A stretch of 64,000 nucleotides of DNA. Source: VXPW01 sp965115815. GTDB lineage: Bacteria; Pseudomonadota; Alphaproteobacteria; TMED109. Below the pieces are notes generated by a model. It was not told the origin of the DNA, made no database searches, and saw only the letters and a list, made by a program, of their open reading frames with translations. The first letter of the stretch is position 1. Each line of letters starts with the position of its first letter. This document shows positions 1-9,191 of this stretch, piece after piece. A program made the position numbers and the translations under genes. The stretch spans positions 2,294,001 to 2,358,000 of the forward strand of contig OZ220465.1 in NCBI GenBank assembly GCA_965115815.1. The letters run 5' to 3'.

Positions 1-1258
1 TCGCGAGGCCGGCATGGTGATGCTGGGTGTTGTACTAGGGGAAGAAGGATCGACAGAAGGCGATGGCAGCGGGCAGATCCGGGAAGCGCCCGGGGAACCC
101 GGGGTGGTACTTCAAGGTCTTGAACTGTGCCTCCGAGAAGGGGTGGTCGTCGCTGACCTTGGGGCGGCTGAGCGAACGGGTGATACCGAGCTGGGCGAGG
201 AGTTGCGCGGTGCACGGGCTGGTCATGGGAGCGCCGCGGTCGGAGTGCAGGGTCCGCACCCGGGGCTGGATCCCCTGCTTGAGACACGATTCCTCGATCA
301 GCCGGCTGGCCAGTGCCGCGCTCTCGCGTTCGGCGACCCTCCATCCCACCACGTAGCGGCTGAAGAGATCAAGCAGCACATAGAGGTAGAAGGAAGACCC
401 GGTCTTCGGCCCGAGCAGCCGTGTACTGTCCCAAGACCAGACTTGGTTCGGGGCGCGGGCGACGAGTTCGGGCTTGGCATAGCGTGGGTGGGTGAGCGGG
501 TTGCGCCGTTCCCGCACCGGCTGCCGGGCAGAGAGGATGCGGTACCTCGTGCGCTCCGAGCACAGGTACCATCCTTCGTCGAGCAGCGTGGCCACGACCT
601 CGGCCGGGGAACGATCGACGAAACGCGGGGAGGCGAGCCGGTCGAGGACCGGCTCCCGCTCCCCCTCGCTCCGGGCCCGGGCGGGCGTCGCACGTGGCTG
701 CTGATGCCCGGGAACGGGCCTCCGGCGGCGGTAGAACGGGGCTCGGGACACCCCCAGCGCCCGACCGGCCGGCGCGATGCCGACCTGCCGAGCGAGGGAA
801 GGGGTGGCCATCCGCAGTCCTTCCCGTCGCGGAGGCTGAATCCCAGCAGCCCGGCAACGTTTCCCTGAACTTCGAGAATCGTAGGGGCCGTGGCCCGCTC
901 CTTCTCCCGCCGCGCCACCTGGGCCTCGAGCCGGCGAACCTGGGCGCCGAGGGGGTGGGACGGCGCCGGCTTGGGACCGCGCTTGCGTGGCGTCAGGCCC
1001 TGCAACGCTCCCCGGCGGCGGGCCCTTGCGCCACGTCGACAGATGCGAGCGGTACAGCCCCTCGCGACGCAGCAGGCGGCCGATCTCGCCCGGCTCGCGA
1101 CCGCGGTCCGCTTCCTCGACCATCCGCAGTCGATACTCGGCCGAGAACCGACGGCGGGTCGGCTTGGCGAGAACCTCCGGGTCCGGAGCGCGCCGAGTCG
1201 GCGGGGTCTCGGCCCTGGGGGGCGCGCCCCCCAGGGCCGGCGGGGCGAGGGGGTACAC
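1..1258 (-). pseudogene. IS3-family transposase, broken and cut by the window edge
   Basis: The reading frame holds an OrfA-type helix-turn-helix region (FSAEYRLRMVEEAD, about residues 38-51) and an OrfB-type DDE integrase core (WSWDSTRLLGP, LHSDRGAPM). Three lesions are visible. The frame shifts near 1014-1025, where the expected sequence continues as LQGLTPRKRGPKP in another frame. It shifts back near 820. A TAG at 35-37 sits where the family has Trp (FFP-stop-YNTQHHHAGLA), and coding-like sequence continues past it to base 1. The element cannot make a full transposase. Neither IS end was recognised. Family call is secure; subgroup is not. Confidence 0.85.
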
Positions 1259-1344
1259 CCCCTGCCCACATTCGGGTCTGCCTTCATCCTGGTTCCTCTC
1301 TGCCGCCCTCTCATTCCCAGGGTAGTCGGTGTCTCAGCGATGTT

Positions 1345-1419
1345 GGCAGAGAGGGTTGCGACGAAAGGTTTCAGCCTACGTCATGGCTTCCTCCCCTCCA
1401 GGGCTTAGGCCTGGCGCAA
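1345..1419 (-). other. Relic resembling the 5' end of the group II intron at 15.5-17.1 kb
   Basis: On the minus strand this stretch reads TTGCGCCAGGCCTAAGCCC and continues through a CATGACGTAGGCTGAAACC segment to CGTCGCAA. The same sequence, with few changes, is at 17061-17120 at the start of the intron relic interrupting IS630. Similarity stops after CGTCGCAA, so only about 75 bp remain. It abuts the repeat at 1420-1519. The intron interpretation rests on the other copy, which lies upstream of a reverse transcriptase fragment and a domain-V-like hairpin. Confidence 0.5.
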
Positions 1420-1519
1420 GCAGACGTCCGCACATCTCACAATCGCAGACTCGAACGCGTCGACCCGCGCCGCGATCAAGACTCCGATCGCATCACAGCA
1501 ACAAGCATGGGATCTCCTT
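1420..1519. repeat. 100-bp sequence repeated in inverted orientation at 62103-62201
   Basis: The two copies differ at only a few positions and are opposite in orientation, about 60.6 kb apart. Each lies beside a group II intron fragment: the 5' fragment here, a 3' fragment at the other site. One minus-strand frame reads DAIGVLIAARVDAFESAIVR without a stop, so it may be a piece of an unrecognised gene that once flanked an intron. Recombination between the copies could invert most of the window. Confidence 0.75.
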
Positions 1520-1640
1520 GGTCCTTCCATTGGGACTTGCAAGGAAAGATTGGCGGAGCGCTCCCCCTTGCCGCGGGAGTGCTCAGCGACAAGGCACCAT
1601 CTCCTGTCCGGCACACGGGCCCAAACACAAAACCCTACTT

Positions 1641-1835
1641 AGTGCCTGCCCGGAAAATCACTAAGATACGGATTACATGAATGAAAGCCCAATATTGACA
1701 GGGCGAAGATTCGTCGAATCCAGCCTGATTTCAGCGGAATATGCCGTCATATGCCCTCAAAGAAGGAATCTTCGGTTCTCCAGATTCCAAATATGGTTTC
1801 ATATACAATGTGTTGTGATTTTTCGTGCAGACACT
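1641..1835. mobile_element. 195-bp MITE, copy 1, with ACTT target duplication
   Basis: The element starts AGTGCCTGCCCGGAAAATC and ends with the near-complement of that sequence (GATTTTTCGTGCAGACACT), about 19-bp imperfect inverted repeats. ACTT flanks both sides (1637-1640 and 1836-1839). It has no coding capacity and is far more AT-rich than its surroundings. Three more copies of exactly 195 bp lie at 48391, 50409 and 50608. The ends resemble those of the ISNCY elements in this window (AGTGCCCGCACCGAAAA), which also duplicate 4 bp, so ISNCY transposase is the likely mobiliser. Confidence 0.9.
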
Positions 1836-1885
1836 ACTTATCGGAAGACGGCGCCGGGAGCGGGTACTCCGTAAAAAAAGGGGGA

Positions 1886-2374
1886 TCAGCCTGACGGGTT
1901 CGGAGCCGGGGCCGGTACATTTCGGTCCGGCACCCCGGTCCCCCGGCCTCTTGGAGGGCCGCCATACCCCTGAATGGCCGGGCTCACCTTCGGAACCGCT
2001 TCCCCCGGCTCCTCGGGAAACTGCCGGACACGCATCGGGGGCACGGGCAACATCCCGAGAACCGTGTGCCAGTAGGACCAGGAGCGTGGATCGAAGATCC
2101 CGGGCCAGGCATTGCGCAAGGCGTCGCGCAATGCTTCGTCCCCGTAGGCACGGCGAATCGTCGCCGTATCCTCCGAGGAGCCGTAGATCATCGCATGATT
2201 CAGGAACTGGACCTCGTCGCGCAGCGTCTCATGAGGCGGCTGGAACCATACCACCCGCCGCGCAATCTCAAGCAGGGCCGGCCCGGCCGGACCGGAGAGA
2301 GCCTGCTCTGGACTGCGGTCCGGGGAGGCTGGCTCCCTTGCTCCGAGGGCATCATCCGAAATCTCAGAAGCCAT
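1886..2374 (-). CDS. Uncharacterised protein coupled to the AbiEii-like gene
   Basis: A 162-residue protein whose ATG lies 11 bp inside the end of the AbiEii-like gene at 2364-3066, so the two were probably co-translated. The middle (LLEIARRVVWFQPPHETLRDE, then about 60 residues rich in Trp and Tyr) looks like a folded domain. The last 40 residues are Pro/Gly-rich and may be low-complexity read-through. I do not recognise a named family. From position it could be an antitoxin or partner of the nucleotidyltransferase-like toxin. No signal peptide or membrane segment is visible. Confidence 0.55.
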   Translation of the reverse strand: MASEISDDALGAREPASPDRSPEQALSGPAGPALLEIARRVVWFQPPHETLRDEVQFLNHAMIYGSSEDTATIRRAYGDEALRDALRNAWPGIFDPRSWSYWHTVLGMLPVPPMRVRQFPEEPGEAVPKVSPAIQGYGGPPRGRGTGVPDRNVPAPAPNPSG

Positions 2375-3066
2375 TGTCGTGCTCCGTTACTGTTTCGTCG
2401 GGACAAAGGCGTGCGTGCGGTTCGAATACCGGCAGGTTCTCAACATTGACCGCTGCAACGGCTTTCGTCAGGTTTACACGAACCTCATTTGGCACCTGGT
2501 GCAAATTGCCGTCTTCGTAATGAGCAAGCGCCTTGAGCATCACCAAGGGATTGAACTCAGGGCCGAATACGGCATTGGCGGCCCCCAGCGCCTCCTCAAG
2601 CGAGAGACCCGATCGCAGCAGGGCGTCCAAGTCGATATAGTCCTTGGCATTGGCACGCGATTGAACCGCAGCCGCCTTTGTCGCGGCGATATCCGGCAAG
2701 GACGCCACAAGAATGCCAGGTCCGTCCGCTTTATCCGGATCGTTGACGCTGGACATACCGAGGCCTCCGAAAAACGACACCATCACCTCGCCATCCAGGT
2801 TCAGAACGCATGACAGGGTGTTTTCCTCGCTTCGGATCGTCAGGCTTCCGCTCAAGTAGGGAATGTTTCTCCGGAGCGAATCGGGCTGGAAGGCGTCGCG
2901 GGAAAAGAAATCGACGGACTGACGATGCCCCAGCCTCAATGCAAGCGCTGTGCCTCCGTAAAGAACCGAAGCCCGACGGCATACCGTCAAGCATCTCCCA
3001 CAGCCGTCTCTGCGGCTCGGAGAGCACATTTATGTCGAAGTGCACGGGCACGCTTTTCAATAGCAT
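2364..3066 (-). pseudogene. AbiEii/AbiGii-like nucleotidyltransferase toxin, frameshifted near its start
   Basis: The likely start is the ATG at 3066, preceded by a GGGAGG ribosome-binding site, giving MLLKSVPVHFDINVLSEPQ. After about 30 codons the frame breaks near 2970-2985. The protein then continues in another frame as VLYGGTALALRLGHRQSVDFFS, the typical nucleotide-binding signature of AbiEii-type toxins, and runs to the TGA at 2364. A single-base change explains it. The downstream frame could only start at an internal ATG (3029) that lacks the native N-terminus. AbiEii proteins are the toxin half of abortive-infection modules; here the gene is probably inactive. Confidence 0.7.
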
Positions 3067-3129
3067 GGCACCCTCCCCGGTTCCACGGCAACGGCTATAG
3101 GGGCATCGAAAGAGGCCGGTCGACGGATA

Positions 3130-3325
3130 GGCCTCACCGTCAACTGTTCTTTGCAAATCCCCTTCCGTTGCCCGCCAGGCGCGTGGTCGCGATGGCGCGG
3201 CGGGAGCGGCCGGTCCCCCGCCAGCCCGGCCACGACATGCGCGAGCTCGGCATCGACGGTCCTCGCGAAACGGCCCTTCGTCTCGCGCCTGTAATCTCGC
3301 TTGAAAGCCGCGATCAGGCGGCGGC
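3130..3325 (-). pseudogene. YafQ/RelE-type toxin remnant overlapping the higA 3' end
   Basis: One minus-strand frame reads IAAFKRDYRRETKGRFART and then about 45 residues ending RYRDH-like (PRHRDHAPGG), resembling the first two-thirds of YafQ-type mRNA interferases (FKRDYKRE ... YRDHALTG). The C-terminal catalytic part is missing and the sequence runs into an unrelated frame. No start codon is visible because the homologous region begins inside higA. It looks like a fragment left by recombination between toxin-antitoxin modules. Confidence 0.45.
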
Positions 3326-3601
3326 GAACCTGCGGACTTCGATCGGCGCCCGGTTGTGCTGCGCGTGCCAGAGATCGTACTGCATCTGCTGGGTCAGCCA
3401 GCTCTCGGGGCTGCCGCCGAAGGCGTCGGACAGCCGGATCGCCATCTCGGGCGAGATGCCGAGGCGGCCGTTGAGCAACATCGACAGCGTGTTGCGCGAG
3501 ACCGAAAGCCCCTTTGCGGCCTCGGTCACGGTCAGTCCGAGGGGATCGAGGCACTGGCGCCGGATGAACGCGCCGGGATGGGGCGGGTCGTGCATGAGCA
3601 T
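3314..3601 (-). CDS. higA: HigA-type antitoxin
   Basis: A 95-residue DNA-binding protein with an XRE-type helix-turn-helix (residues 20-60: LTVTEAAKGLSVSRNTLSMLLNGR). It has the HigA hallmarks of a proline-rich N-terminus (HDPPHPGAFIR) and WLTQQMQYDLW after the HTH. Such proteins bind and neutralise the HigB ribonuclease and repress their own operon. It sits 7 bp downstream of the toxin gene in the usual higB-higA order. The antitoxin frame is intact while its toxin carries a stop codon. Confidence 0.88.
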   Translation of the reverse strand: MLMHDPPHPGAFIRRQCLDPLGLTVTEAAKGLSVSRNTLSMLLNGRLGISPEMAIRLSDAFGGSPESWLTQQMQYDLWHAQHNRAPIEVRRFAAA

Positions 3602-3607
3602 GGCCTC

Positions 3608-3886
3608 CTAGCGGTAGTCCAGATAGTCGATGTCGGCGACATGGCCGTCCTCGAACCGGAAGATCACCCGTCAGTTGGCGCGGACCGTGACCGTCCAGCA
3701 CCCGGCATACGTACCCCTGAGCGGGTGCAGCCGAAAACCGGGCAGGTCCATGTCGTCCGGCGCGGCCGACGCGTTGAGCCGTACGAGGATGTCGCGCACG
3801 GTTTCGCGATGCTCCGGGTGGATGCGACGTTCGTCGCCGCGTTCCATGAACCGCCTGAGCGCTCGGCTCCTGAAGTTCCGTATCAT
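3608..3886 (-). pseudogene. HigB toxin with an internal TGA stop
   Basis: The frame starts MIRNFRSRALRRFMERG and reaches LPGFRLHPLRGTYAGCWTVTVRAN. It then meets TGA (3671-3673) exactly where HigB proteins have Trp (GNWRI). Beyond the stop it continues RVIFRFEDGHVADIDYLDYR to a TAG at 3608-3610. A single TGG-to-TGA change explains it. HigB cleaves mRNA on the ribosome, and the lost C-terminal strands are needed for the fold. The gene is therefore probably a dead toxin. Confidence 0.85.
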
Positions 3887-4108
3887 GGCTGACTGTAATG
3901 TGTATTACGGCGCATGTCAAAGCCAAATTCGTTCCGGGTCTCCGCCTGTTCCGCTGCGGCGTCGAAGAGACCGGCGGCCTTGCGAAGACCGCCCGCGGCA
4001 TCGCGCAGGCAGCGGGCGCTGACCGGGGCCTCGGGGTACAGATCGGAGTCGGCGGTCCACGCGATCCAGAAGGCGAGCTTCGCCACAGGGTTTCGAGCGC
4101 CTGCCTGA
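3883..4108 (-). pseudogene. Unrecognised gene fragment ending at the IS1634 insertion
   Basis: A frame of about 75 codons (VAKLAFWIAWTADSDLYPEA ... AAEQAETRNEFGFD) runs up to the terminal repeat of the IS1634 element. Its only ATG lies within that repeat, so the native start was separated by the insertion. The stop overlaps the start of the higB relic. I do not recognise the family. Its upstream part should lie beyond 6173, but I could not join a frame across the insertion. Confidence 0.35.
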
Positions 4109-6173
4109 CCCATGTTTAACGAGGGATTCCAGAACGCAAGGTTTTATAAGGGTTTCGGTGCCCTTCGAAAGCCCGTCAGGCACTACATTTCGTGCGCTAA
4201 ACTTTTTTCAGATGGTCCGCCTTCGGGTGCCTCCGGGGGTGTGCGGGATCCCCAGCGCGTCGTAGATGCTGCGCTGCTCGGGTTCGGCTCGGGTGGCCTT
4301 GCGGACATGAAGGGTCTGACCGTTGGCCTGCCGAAAGGTCGCCGTGACCCGCTGCTGCCCTTCGAGATCCGCGCGGAGACTGCTCCAGCTTCGATGATCC
4401 CCGTTCGCTTGGAGTTGGCGGCGGATCATCTGGACCCGCGGGTAGGCGATGACAGAGATGAACCCGTGGCCGTCGGCCCGAAATTCCTTTGGATGGAAGA
4501 TCGGCCGCAGGCCCCGCTCGGATTTCCGCGACCGAAACCCGGCCTCCAGGTCCGTGCGCATCGTGTAGGTGCGCCCCAAGGTGTCGTCGTTCCCGTCGGT
4601 GCGGTTGGAGCGCAGGGCATCGACGCCGGGACGGGTGCGTTCGGGGTCGGGCGCCGGCCGGCGCTTCCCGGTCACGGCCGTAGCCTTGGCTCCGAGATCG
4701 TCGGTGGTCACCGCGACGGCGTAGTGTGGGGCGGCGCGACGGCACTTCTCCTGGATCCGGCCGATCCGGCGCCCGACATCGTCGACGCGCCGGCGGGCGC
4801 GGGGACGGGAAAGGCCGTCGTGGATCTTCTGCAAGGCGGTCCCGAATCGCTCGGCCGATCGATCCAGGATCGCCGGTTCCTTCGTGCTCTTGGCCTCGGA
4901 ACGGCAGGCGAGGAAGATCGCGCCGGTGGCCGGGTCGACCCTCCGGCAAAGCTGCACCTCCGGACCGGAACGGCCCCGGATGGGGGTCGCACGGGTGGCA
5001 TCGAAATCGCACCGGCGGCGACGGCGGACGAACCGGTAGCGGTACCCGGGGTCGCGCAACCACGCGAGGTTACCCTCGGTTGCGATTCCGGCCTCCAGGA
5101 CCACCCGTGCACCGGCCGGCGTCTGGAGTCCGGCGAGCAGGGTCTCCCGCGTGGACCCCTCGGAGACCTTGCCTTCGAAGACGCGGGATCTCCGTACAAA
5201 GCCGCTGCCGTCCCGAACCCGGCCGAGTGTCCGCAACCGGCCATCGGAGCGGCGTTCCTGGGAGCGACCGAAGCGGGCCTTGGGCGGCCGCGCCGCCCGG
5301 CCTTCGGAGAACGGGTTCGTGCGATCGTACAGGGTGATCGTCAGCTCGATTCCGAACCGATCCGTACTCCGGTGAAACCGAGGCTTCTCGATCGCGTCGC
5401 GATGATGCAGGAGCGCATCCGAAGCCCGGTACCGACTCCTGGCACTCGAAGCTTCGAAGTCGACCTCCAGCCGCTCGCCGAGCGCACGGCGCCGGCACAA
5501 CCACGCCCAGGTGGCGCGCTCGGAACCGGGGCGCGCCCGGCGTCCGAGAATCGAACCCAGCGCGGCCCTCCGCAGCGGACCGGGGACCTCCAGATGCTCC
5601 AGCCGGCGGTCCAGACCGGCCTTCCGGACGGCCCACAACCCCACGTGCTCGACACCGCAGGAACGCGGCCACACCCTCTCGAGACGGGTGACGTCGACTT
5701 CCTGGAGATCGGTCTTCCGGGGCGCCGGAGGGGCTGCGGCCACGAGACGGGCGGCGATCCGCTGGGCTTCGCCTTCGGCCTTCGCGGGCAGGGAGACGGG
5801 CAGGAAGGTGGACGGCGAGCTGAGGATCTCGTCGATTCGCCGGCCGAGGTCTCCCCACAGCTCCGGCTCGATCGGAACATCGGTGCCGAGATGGAGCCGC
5901 GTTCGCTGCCGCACCCGGTCGCCCCGGCGCACCGATTCCACCCACCGGCAGGGGGTGTAGGAGCGACCCTTGCGGCCGCCGGTTCGGGTCCGTCGAAGGA
6001 ACCTGCACCCAACCGAATACCGATTCGGCCGGTTGCAAGGGGCCTCCAAAAGAACATGGCACTACTTTGGAGGCCTCGACAGAAGGACCCTTGTGTTCCA
6101 AGGGTTTCTTCGATCCGAACCCCGGAAATCGGCGATTTCGGGCCCGAATCGGCGAAATCTCGTTAAACATGGG
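4109..6173 (-). mobile_element. IS1634-family insertion sequence
   Basis: A 2065-bp element with perfect 15-bp terminal inverted repeats: CCCATGTTTAACGAG at 4109-4123 and its complement at 6159-6173. Both outer flanks read CTGA, consistent with a target duplication. It contains one transposase gene on the minus strand. The perfect ends suggest a fairly recent insertion into an already decayed region. Confidence 0.85.
4208..6049 (-). CDS. IS1634-family transposase
   Basis: A DDE transposase of 613 residues, full length for the family. Recognisable segments are the N-terminal block GRKGRSYTPCRWVESVRRGDR, the middle SCGVEHVGLWAV and LGSILGRRARPGSERATW, and the C-terminal DLEAGFRS ... GLRPIFH-type block followed by GQQRVTATFRQANGQTLHVRKAT. 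No stop or shift interrupts the frame, so the element may still be active. The first 20 or so residues could be extra, as the conserved region begins near residue 24. Confidence 0.88.
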   Translation of the reverse strand: MEAPCNRPNRYSVGCRFLRRTRTGGRKGRSYTPCRWVESVRRGDRVRQRTRLHLGTDVPIEPELWGDLGRRIDEILSSPSTFLPVSLPAKAEGEAQRIAARLVAAAPPAPRKTDLQEVDVTRLERVWPRSCGVEHVGLWAVRKAGLDRRLEHLEVPGPLRRAALGSILGRRARPGSERATWAWLCRRRALGERLEVDFEASSARSRYRASDALLHHRDAIEKPRFHRSTDRFGIELTITLYDRTNPFSEGRAARPPKARFGRSQERRSDGRLRTLGRVRDGSGFVRRSRVFEGKVSEGSTRETLLAGLQTPAGARVVLEAGIATEGNLAWLRDPGYRYRFVRRRRRCDFDATRATPIRGRSGPEVQLCRRVDPATGAIFLACRSEAKSTKEPAILDRSAERFGTALQKIHDGLSRPRARRRVDDVGRRIGRIQEKCRRAAPHYAVAVTTDDLGAKATAVTGKRRPAPDPERTRPGVDALRSNRTDGNDDTLGRTYTMRTDLEAGFRSRKSERGLRPIFHPKEFRADGHGFISVIAYPRVQMIRRQLQANGDHRSWSSLRADLEGQQRVTATFRQANGQTLHVRKATRAEPEQRSIYDALGIPHTPGGTRRRTI

Positions 6174-6210
6174 CTGAGCACCTCGGCCGGGGCGCCGTGG
6201 GCGCCCCGGG

Positions 6211-6846
6211 TCACGGTGCGGCGCCCCCGGCAGGGGCCATGTCGATGCGCTCGCCCCAAGGCTCGCGGTTCCAGTCCTCCTAGGCGTCCGACCAATTGCA
6301 GAAAATGGCCGGAAACGGCGGCTCGGCGTCGGGGTAGTCGGAGCACTCCATGTCGGTGAAGTATAGGCGGACGGCGGGCCGGATGCCCTGCTCGTCGAGC
6401 CACTCGAAGCCCGGGCGGAAGTCGGTGCCACCCCGGCCCTTCAGCGCGATCTCGTCGGGGAGGTCGTCGGGTGCGTACTCCGCCGCGTCCCGCATGGCGG
6501 CGTCGACCTGGAGCACGACGACGCTCTCGGGGCGGATCTCGGCCGCGACCTCGCGCAGCTCCGCCCAGAATTCCGCCAGCGTTGCCGCCGGCAGCGAGCG
6601 CAGGGCCCTTGCCTTGCGCGCTTTTTCCGGCAGGCCGGCCAACTCCGCTGCAGCGTCCGCGCACAGGCGCTCGACCACCTTCCTCAACTTGTCCTGCGCC
6701 GCGTCGAAGGCCGGTGTCTGGCGTTCGAGAGCGCGAGCGGGGTCGTAATGCTTCAGCCTCTCGTCGTTCACCCGCATGAGACGCGCCGAACCCAGAAAGG
6801 ATATCTGGCTGCGGCCGCTGGGACGAGACTGGAAGCGAACCCTCAA
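6211..6846 (-). pseudogene. DUF2201/VWA-like metallopeptidase-type protein, N-terminally truncated, with an internal TAG
   Basis: The C-terminal part carries the VWA-like pattern of DUF2201 proteins: VVVLQVDAAM, GRGGTDFRPGFEWLDEQGIRP, LYFTDMECSDYPD and AIFCNWSDA. It then meets TAG at 6280-6282, after which the expected tail continues in frame (EDWNREPWGERIDM) to a TGA at 6211. The N-terminal region (6600-6846) does not match the family, so the gene appears truncated upstream as well. It is about 40 bp from the IS1634 element. Confidence 0.65.
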
Positions 6847-7347
6847 TCGCTGAAATCACCATCCATCACCCGAGAACAGAAGCATTACTGGCGGCTGATG
6901 ATGGTGCGGCCGCGCGGCGCTTCATCCGGGCGAGCCGGGCCTGCCGCGAGCATCGGTGGCGGCGCCATTCGCTCATGAAGGAGCGGACCGGGCGCGACGG
7001 GCATCGCGAGTGGAAATCGTCATGCGCAAGCGTTCCGCCAGACCGCGGAGCAAGCTCCCGGAACAAACCCTGCAAGGATGTCTGGCTCCGGCCCCTCGGA
7101 AGGGATTGGCGGCGCGCCCTCAACCGACAGGATCCAGGCGACACGGATCGGGCATGCGTTCAACCGTGCCGACGTGAGCTTGGCCTTCTCCGCGGTCTGG
7201 CAGAACGCTTGCCGTCATGCCCTTCGGGCGACGGACCGTTTGTCGGCATGCGCGAGCCGGCAACCTCATTTCGGATCGATCCGGTCTTGGGCCGCTATCT
7301 GGAAACAGGCTTGATTTGCGGAAGGCCAGGAAAAACCAGTAAAATCA
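6847..7347. other. 500-bp gap without a recognisable gene
   Basis: No frame shows family-like sequence. I see no convincing repeat, promoter or RNA structure. It probably holds decayed remains between the DUF2201 relic and the DUF2493 gene. Confidence 0.5.
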
Positions 7348-8181
7348 GTGCTGTATAGAAGGTTCAAAATATCCCGTGACATTAGGGGCCAGGACGAGGC
7401 CATCACCGCCGTCGCCGAAGCCTTCCGCATCCTCAGCCAGGGCGTCGCGCCCGATGGCTACCAGATGGCCGACGAACGCGAACACCTCCTCTGGGGCTTC
7501 GTCAACATGCTCCACGCCCAGACACAGCGCCTCGACCGCGCCGCCGACAGGCTTACCCCCGAACTCCAGGACCTCCAGTGCGGGCAGGACGGCTCCGAGA
7601 TCAGGTCCCTGGAACTGGAACTCACGACCGACCACGCCCAGTGCCTCACCACACGCCGCGACGCCTTCGAGACCTTGCGCAACGAAGCCGCCGAAGCCTA
7701 CCGCGCAGACACCGGCGACACATGGCGGCCCCGGCGCGGCAGCCAGACCGACCCTCTGACCTCCGCCGCCATCGACGCCCGCGACTTCGTCCGCGCCCGA
7801 AAGGACCGCAAGACACAGGCACACCTGCCCCAGGGAACCCTCGTCGCCATCGCCGGCGGAAAGGACATCGCAAACCCGGCGGCCGTCATCGAGCGCCTCG
7901 ACAAGGTCCGCGCCAAGTATGCCGACATGGTGCTCGTCCACGGCGGCGGCCCCGGCGTCGAGAAGATCGCCGCCAGCTGGGCCGAACGCAACGGCGTCCA
8001 CCAGGTCGTCTGCAAGCCCGACTGGGACCGCCACGGTCGCGCCGCCCCCTTCCGCCGCAACGACGAACTGCTCAACCTCCTGCCCAGGGGCGTCATCGCC
8101 TTCCCCGGCTCCGGCATCACCGACAACCTCGTCGACAAGGCCCGCAGCCTCGACATCCCGGTCATGCGCTGCCCCGCCTGA
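7348..8181 (+). CDS. DUF2493 (SLOG/YspA-like) domain protein
   Basis: The C-terminal 110 residues match the DUF2493 pattern: LVAIAGGKDIANPAAVIERL, MVLVHGGGPGVEKIAASWA, VVCKPDWDRHGRAAPFRRND and GVIAFPGSGITDNLVDKA. These resemble Rossmann-like SLOG domains proposed to bind nucleotides. The middle (LLWGFVNMLHAQTQRLDRA, GQDGSEIRSLELE) is the helical region usual for the alphaproteobacterial version. The GTG start at 7348 gives an unusual N-terminus and family members are generally longer there, so the first codons may be lost. These genes are often carried by plasmids and integrative elements, matching the integrases next door. Substrate is unknown. Confidence 0.75.
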   Translation: MLYRRFKISRDIRGQDEAITAVAEAFRILSQGVAPDGYQMADEREHLLWGFVNMLHAQTQRLDRAADRLTPELQDLQCGQDGSEIRSLELELTTDHAQCLTTRRDAFETLRNEAAEAYRADTGDTWRPRRGSQTDPLTSAAIDARDFVRARKDRKTQAHLPQGTLVAIAGGKDIANPAAVIERLDKVRAKYADMVLVHGGGPGVEKIAASWAERNGVHQVVCKPDWDRHGRAAPFRRNDELLNLLPRGVIAFPGSGITDNLVDKARSLDIPVMRCPA

Positions 8182-9191
8182 CACGCAGCACCCACGGGCC
8201 GCGTCGTCTCCGCACCGGCGGCGGCGCGGTCCGTTTCCGTATGCGCACACCCGTCGCGCTGCGCCGCCGACACCTCGCGCGCGCTTCGCGCCGCGTTCGT
8301 GCTCCGGCTCGCTGTCGCTCGCCGCTCGCCGTTGCGGCACCTGCCCCGGACTGCGATCCGGGGCTGCCGCATCACGCGCCGCTGCACCATGCTTCGCATG
8401 GGTGCAGCGCGGGCTGCGCCGAGCCCGGCGCAGTGCCGCCGGGCTCGGCGCAGCCCGCCCACTGCCGGCGCTGCTGCCGGACCAGCACGACACCGTGCTT
8501 CGCACCGCTGCCCGCAGTCGTGCAGGCGCCGCCGTCGGCGCCTCTGATCGCAACGGCTATCGCAACCGTCACCGCACCCGCGCGGCTGACGCCGCGGTAA
8601 CGGGTGCGCCATCCCCGTCTGCGTCTGCGGTAATGTGTGAGCAGCACGCGATCACCCTGAACCGCCCTGCTTTCGTCAAGCACGCTTGCATCGCGGTCAC
8701 ATGTGCGCGGCGTCCTTCGGCTCCGCGGAACATGTGCGGCGGCACCCGTGTCGCCGAGGTAACGCCGCCGGCTCCGGTGCGCCATGTGTGAAGACTGCCC
8801 TCCGCCGTTTGCACGCCGCGCCGCGTTCTGTTACCTCTGCGACCGAACGACAACGCAGAACGCGCTCGAAGATTGCGGACCCGGTCGTCTCGCTCAATCG
8901 CCGCGACGGCTCCCGTCCCTTGTGACGCCGGCGTTTCAGGCGATGGTGGTGTGCAGGGCAACCTCGCCCGATCTCAACTCCGTTCGGAGTTTTACCGTCA
9001 CACCCGACGCGCCAAAGGCGCAAATCCCGCAAGCGTCCGCCCGTGTGTGAACCGGAAGAAACTCCCGCAACGCCATGGGGCTGCAGGTCAGCCTCTCCCG
9101 CGCCGCCGCGCGGCTTCCCCCGACGAAACGCCGCCGCGGCTGCTTCCTGCATTACCGCTCAGCCGCGCGGCCCGAACAGGGAGCCGCGACC
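8182..9191. other. 1-kb non-coding stretch, very GC-rich, with a long hairpin
   Basis: No convincing gene lies between the DUF2493 gene and the integrase. Apparent frames are GC-driven and on several strands at once. The region contains the perfect inverted repeat at 8409-8458 and several GCGC-rich blocks. Its place directly upstream of an integrase would suit an attachment or regulatory region, but I found no direct repeat to support that. Confidence 0.45.
8409..8458. repeat. Perfect 21-bp inverted repeat with 8-bp spacer
   Basis: The left arm 8409-8429 (GCGGGCTGCGCCGAGCCCGGC) pairs fully with 8438-8458 around the spacer GCAGTGCC. No T-run follows on either strand, so it does not look like a standard terminator. 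It could form a cruciform or RNA hairpin. Confidence 0.85.

Noticed and set aside
4197..6166. Long plus-strand frames opposite the IS1634 transposase
   Set aside because: They mirror the transposase codons and lack family-like sequence or ribosome-binding sites.
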